NCBI GenBank assembly: GCA_024641255.1
Contig: JAHEDL010000047.1
Coordinates: forward strand, 1-5,460
Length of the DNA: 5,460 nucleotides
Direction of reading: 5' to 3'
From: Pseudorhodobacter sp.
GTDB lineage: Bacteria > Pseudomonadota > Alphaproteobacteria > Rhodobacterales > Rhodobacteraceae
Of this stretch, positions 4,743 to 5,460 are shown piece by piece. The notes beneath the pieces are model-generated. The model ran no database searches, was not told the DNA's origin, and was given only the letters and a program-made list of their open reading frames with translations. Positions within the stretch are counted from its first letter, which is position 1. Each line of letters starts with the position of its first letter. A program made the translations under genes and the position numbers.

Positions 4743-5460
4743 ATGCAGAACGAAGCGATTATACGGCTTTCGGTTTTTCTGGGCTTGTTCGCAGTTTTCG
4801 CGGCGCTAGAGGCGTTTACGCCAAAACGACCCCGGGTGCAGCCACGGGCGGGCCGCTGGTTTACCAATCTTAGCCTGACGGTGATCAACACAGTTGCCTT
4901 GCGCGGGATGGCACTTGCGCTGCCGCTTCTGGCGGTTGGCGCGGCGTTGGATGCCGGGGCAAAGGGCTGGGGACTGTTGAACCTTGTGGCTTGGCCCGCC
5001 TGGGCGGAATTCGGGCTTACGCTGTTGGCCTTGGATTTTGCGATTTGGTTACAGCACCTTATCACCCATAAAGTGCCGCTGTTCTGGCGGTTTCACCGGA
5101 TGCACCATGCCGACCGCGATATGGATGTGACGACGGCCCTGCGGTTTCATCCGGTGGAAATTCTTGCCTCGATGGCGCTGAAAATCGCGCTGATCTATGG
5201 GCTTGGCCCGCAAGCGGCGGCGGTGGTGGTGTTTGAAATCTTGCTGAACGGCACCGCGCTGTTTAACCACGCCAACCTGCGCCTGCCGGGGGCGGTGGAC
5301 CGGATCGTGCGGCTGATTCTGGTGACGCCGGACATGCATCGGGTGCATCATTCGGTGCTGCGCGCCGAGCATGACAGCAATTACGGCTTTGCCTTGTCGG
5401 TTTGGGACAGGATTTTTCGCACCTATCGCGGGCAACCTGCGGCAGGGCACAGCGCGATGA
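4743..5460 (+). CDS. Sterol desaturase / fatty acid hydroxylase family protein (3'-truncated)
   Basis: Membrane-bound di-iron enzyme of the fatty acid hydroxylase superfamily. The window ends after 239 codons without a stop. The histidine clusters that bind the iron pair are present: HLITH at 105-109 (H-x3-H), HRMHH at 118-122 (H-x2-HH) and HRVHH at 199-203 (H-x2-HH), with an extra His176 in FNHAN. The family-like stretches LDFAIWLQH and DSNYGF...WDRIFRTY are also seen. Hydrophobic segments lie near 8-23, 45-68, 78-104 and 138-174, so the active site should face the cytoplasm from the inner membrane. The substrate is unknown: bacterial members act on lipids, carotenoids or fatty acids, and the sterol name is only a family label. 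An in-frame TGA at 4731-4733 rules out a longer N-terminus, and GAGG 7 nt upstream supports the ATG at 4743. It lies 52 nt after argB and may be co-transcribed. Confidence 0.9.
   Translation, partial: MQNEAIIRLSVFLGLFAVFAALEAFTPKRPRVQPRAGRWFTNLSLTVINTVALRGMALALPLLAVGAALDAGAKGWGLLNLVAWPAWAEFGLTLLALDFAIWLQHLITHKVPLFWRFHRMHHADRDMDVTTALRFHPVEILASMALKIALIYGLGPQAAAVVVFEILLNGTALFNHANLRLPGAVDRIVRLILVTPDMHRVHHSVLRAEHDSNYGFALSVWDRIFRTYRGQPAAGHSAM

Noticed and set aside
4712..4874. Small ORF from ATG 4712 or ATG 4730, about 53 residues, overlapping the desaturase start out of frame
   Set aside because: There is no Shine-Dalgarno before 4712, the ATG at 4730 lies within the stem, and the frame runs into a gene with clear family motifs. 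Translation of it cannot be excluded but is not supported.
3395..5065. 556-residue open frame on the minus strand opposite argB and the desaturase gene
   Set aside because: It is antisense to well-identified genes, is rich in His, Arg and Gln as expected for the complement of G+C-rich coding DNA, and matches no family I recognise.
1..5460. A previously undescribed multi-gene system
   Set aside because: Each gene belongs to a known family and the order resembles a common alphaproteobacterial neighbourhood. Nothing points to defence, mobile or biosynthetic cluster function.

Overview
The window reads as ordinary chromosomal housekeeping sequence from an alphaproteobacterium, most likely of the Rhodobacterales. 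The basis is high G+C with G/C-ending codons, protein sequences of alphaproteobacterial type (YidC with Lys at the hydrophilic-groove position, ArgB with an N-terminal helix extension), and a yidC / MOSC / engB / argB order that I recall from that group. This is judged by reading; no database search was made. No phage, insertion sequence, CRISPR, tRNA or rRNA is visible.

Layout. Positions 1-2862 (+): the 3' part of yidC (membrane protein insertase), a MOSC-domain protein, and engB (ribosome-assembly GTPase). Both junctions are 4-nt ATGA stop/start overlaps, so the three genes look like one translationally coupled operon. Positions 2866-3597 (-): a short-chain dehydrogenase/reductase that converges on engB with a 3-nt gap. 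Positions 3598-3790: a divergent intergenic region with candidate promoters, an inverted repeat, a CtrA-box-like motif and nested stems. Positions 3791-4690 (+): argB (N-acetylglutamate kinase), apparently of the arginine-sensitive type. Positions 4743-5460 (+): a sterol desaturase / fatty acid hydroxylase family membrane protein that runs off the window end. Its ATG follows a long hairpin directly.

How the genes relate. YidC (membrane insertion) and EngB (50S assembly) belong to protein synthesis and targeting. The MOSC protein is presumably a sulfur or molybdenum-cofactor related factor of unknown target. ArgB is the committed step of arginine synthesis. No single pathway joins all of them, and I see no convincing new multi-gene system.

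The best unexplained signals are at RNA level. First, a textbook-looking intrinsic terminator (10-bp perfect stem, 5-nt loop, T-rich tail) lies inside the 5' coding part of the MOSC gene, just after the yidC stop. Second, a 17-bp hairpin whose only imperfections are two G:U pairs buries the Shine-Dalgarno of the desaturase gene immediately before its ATG.
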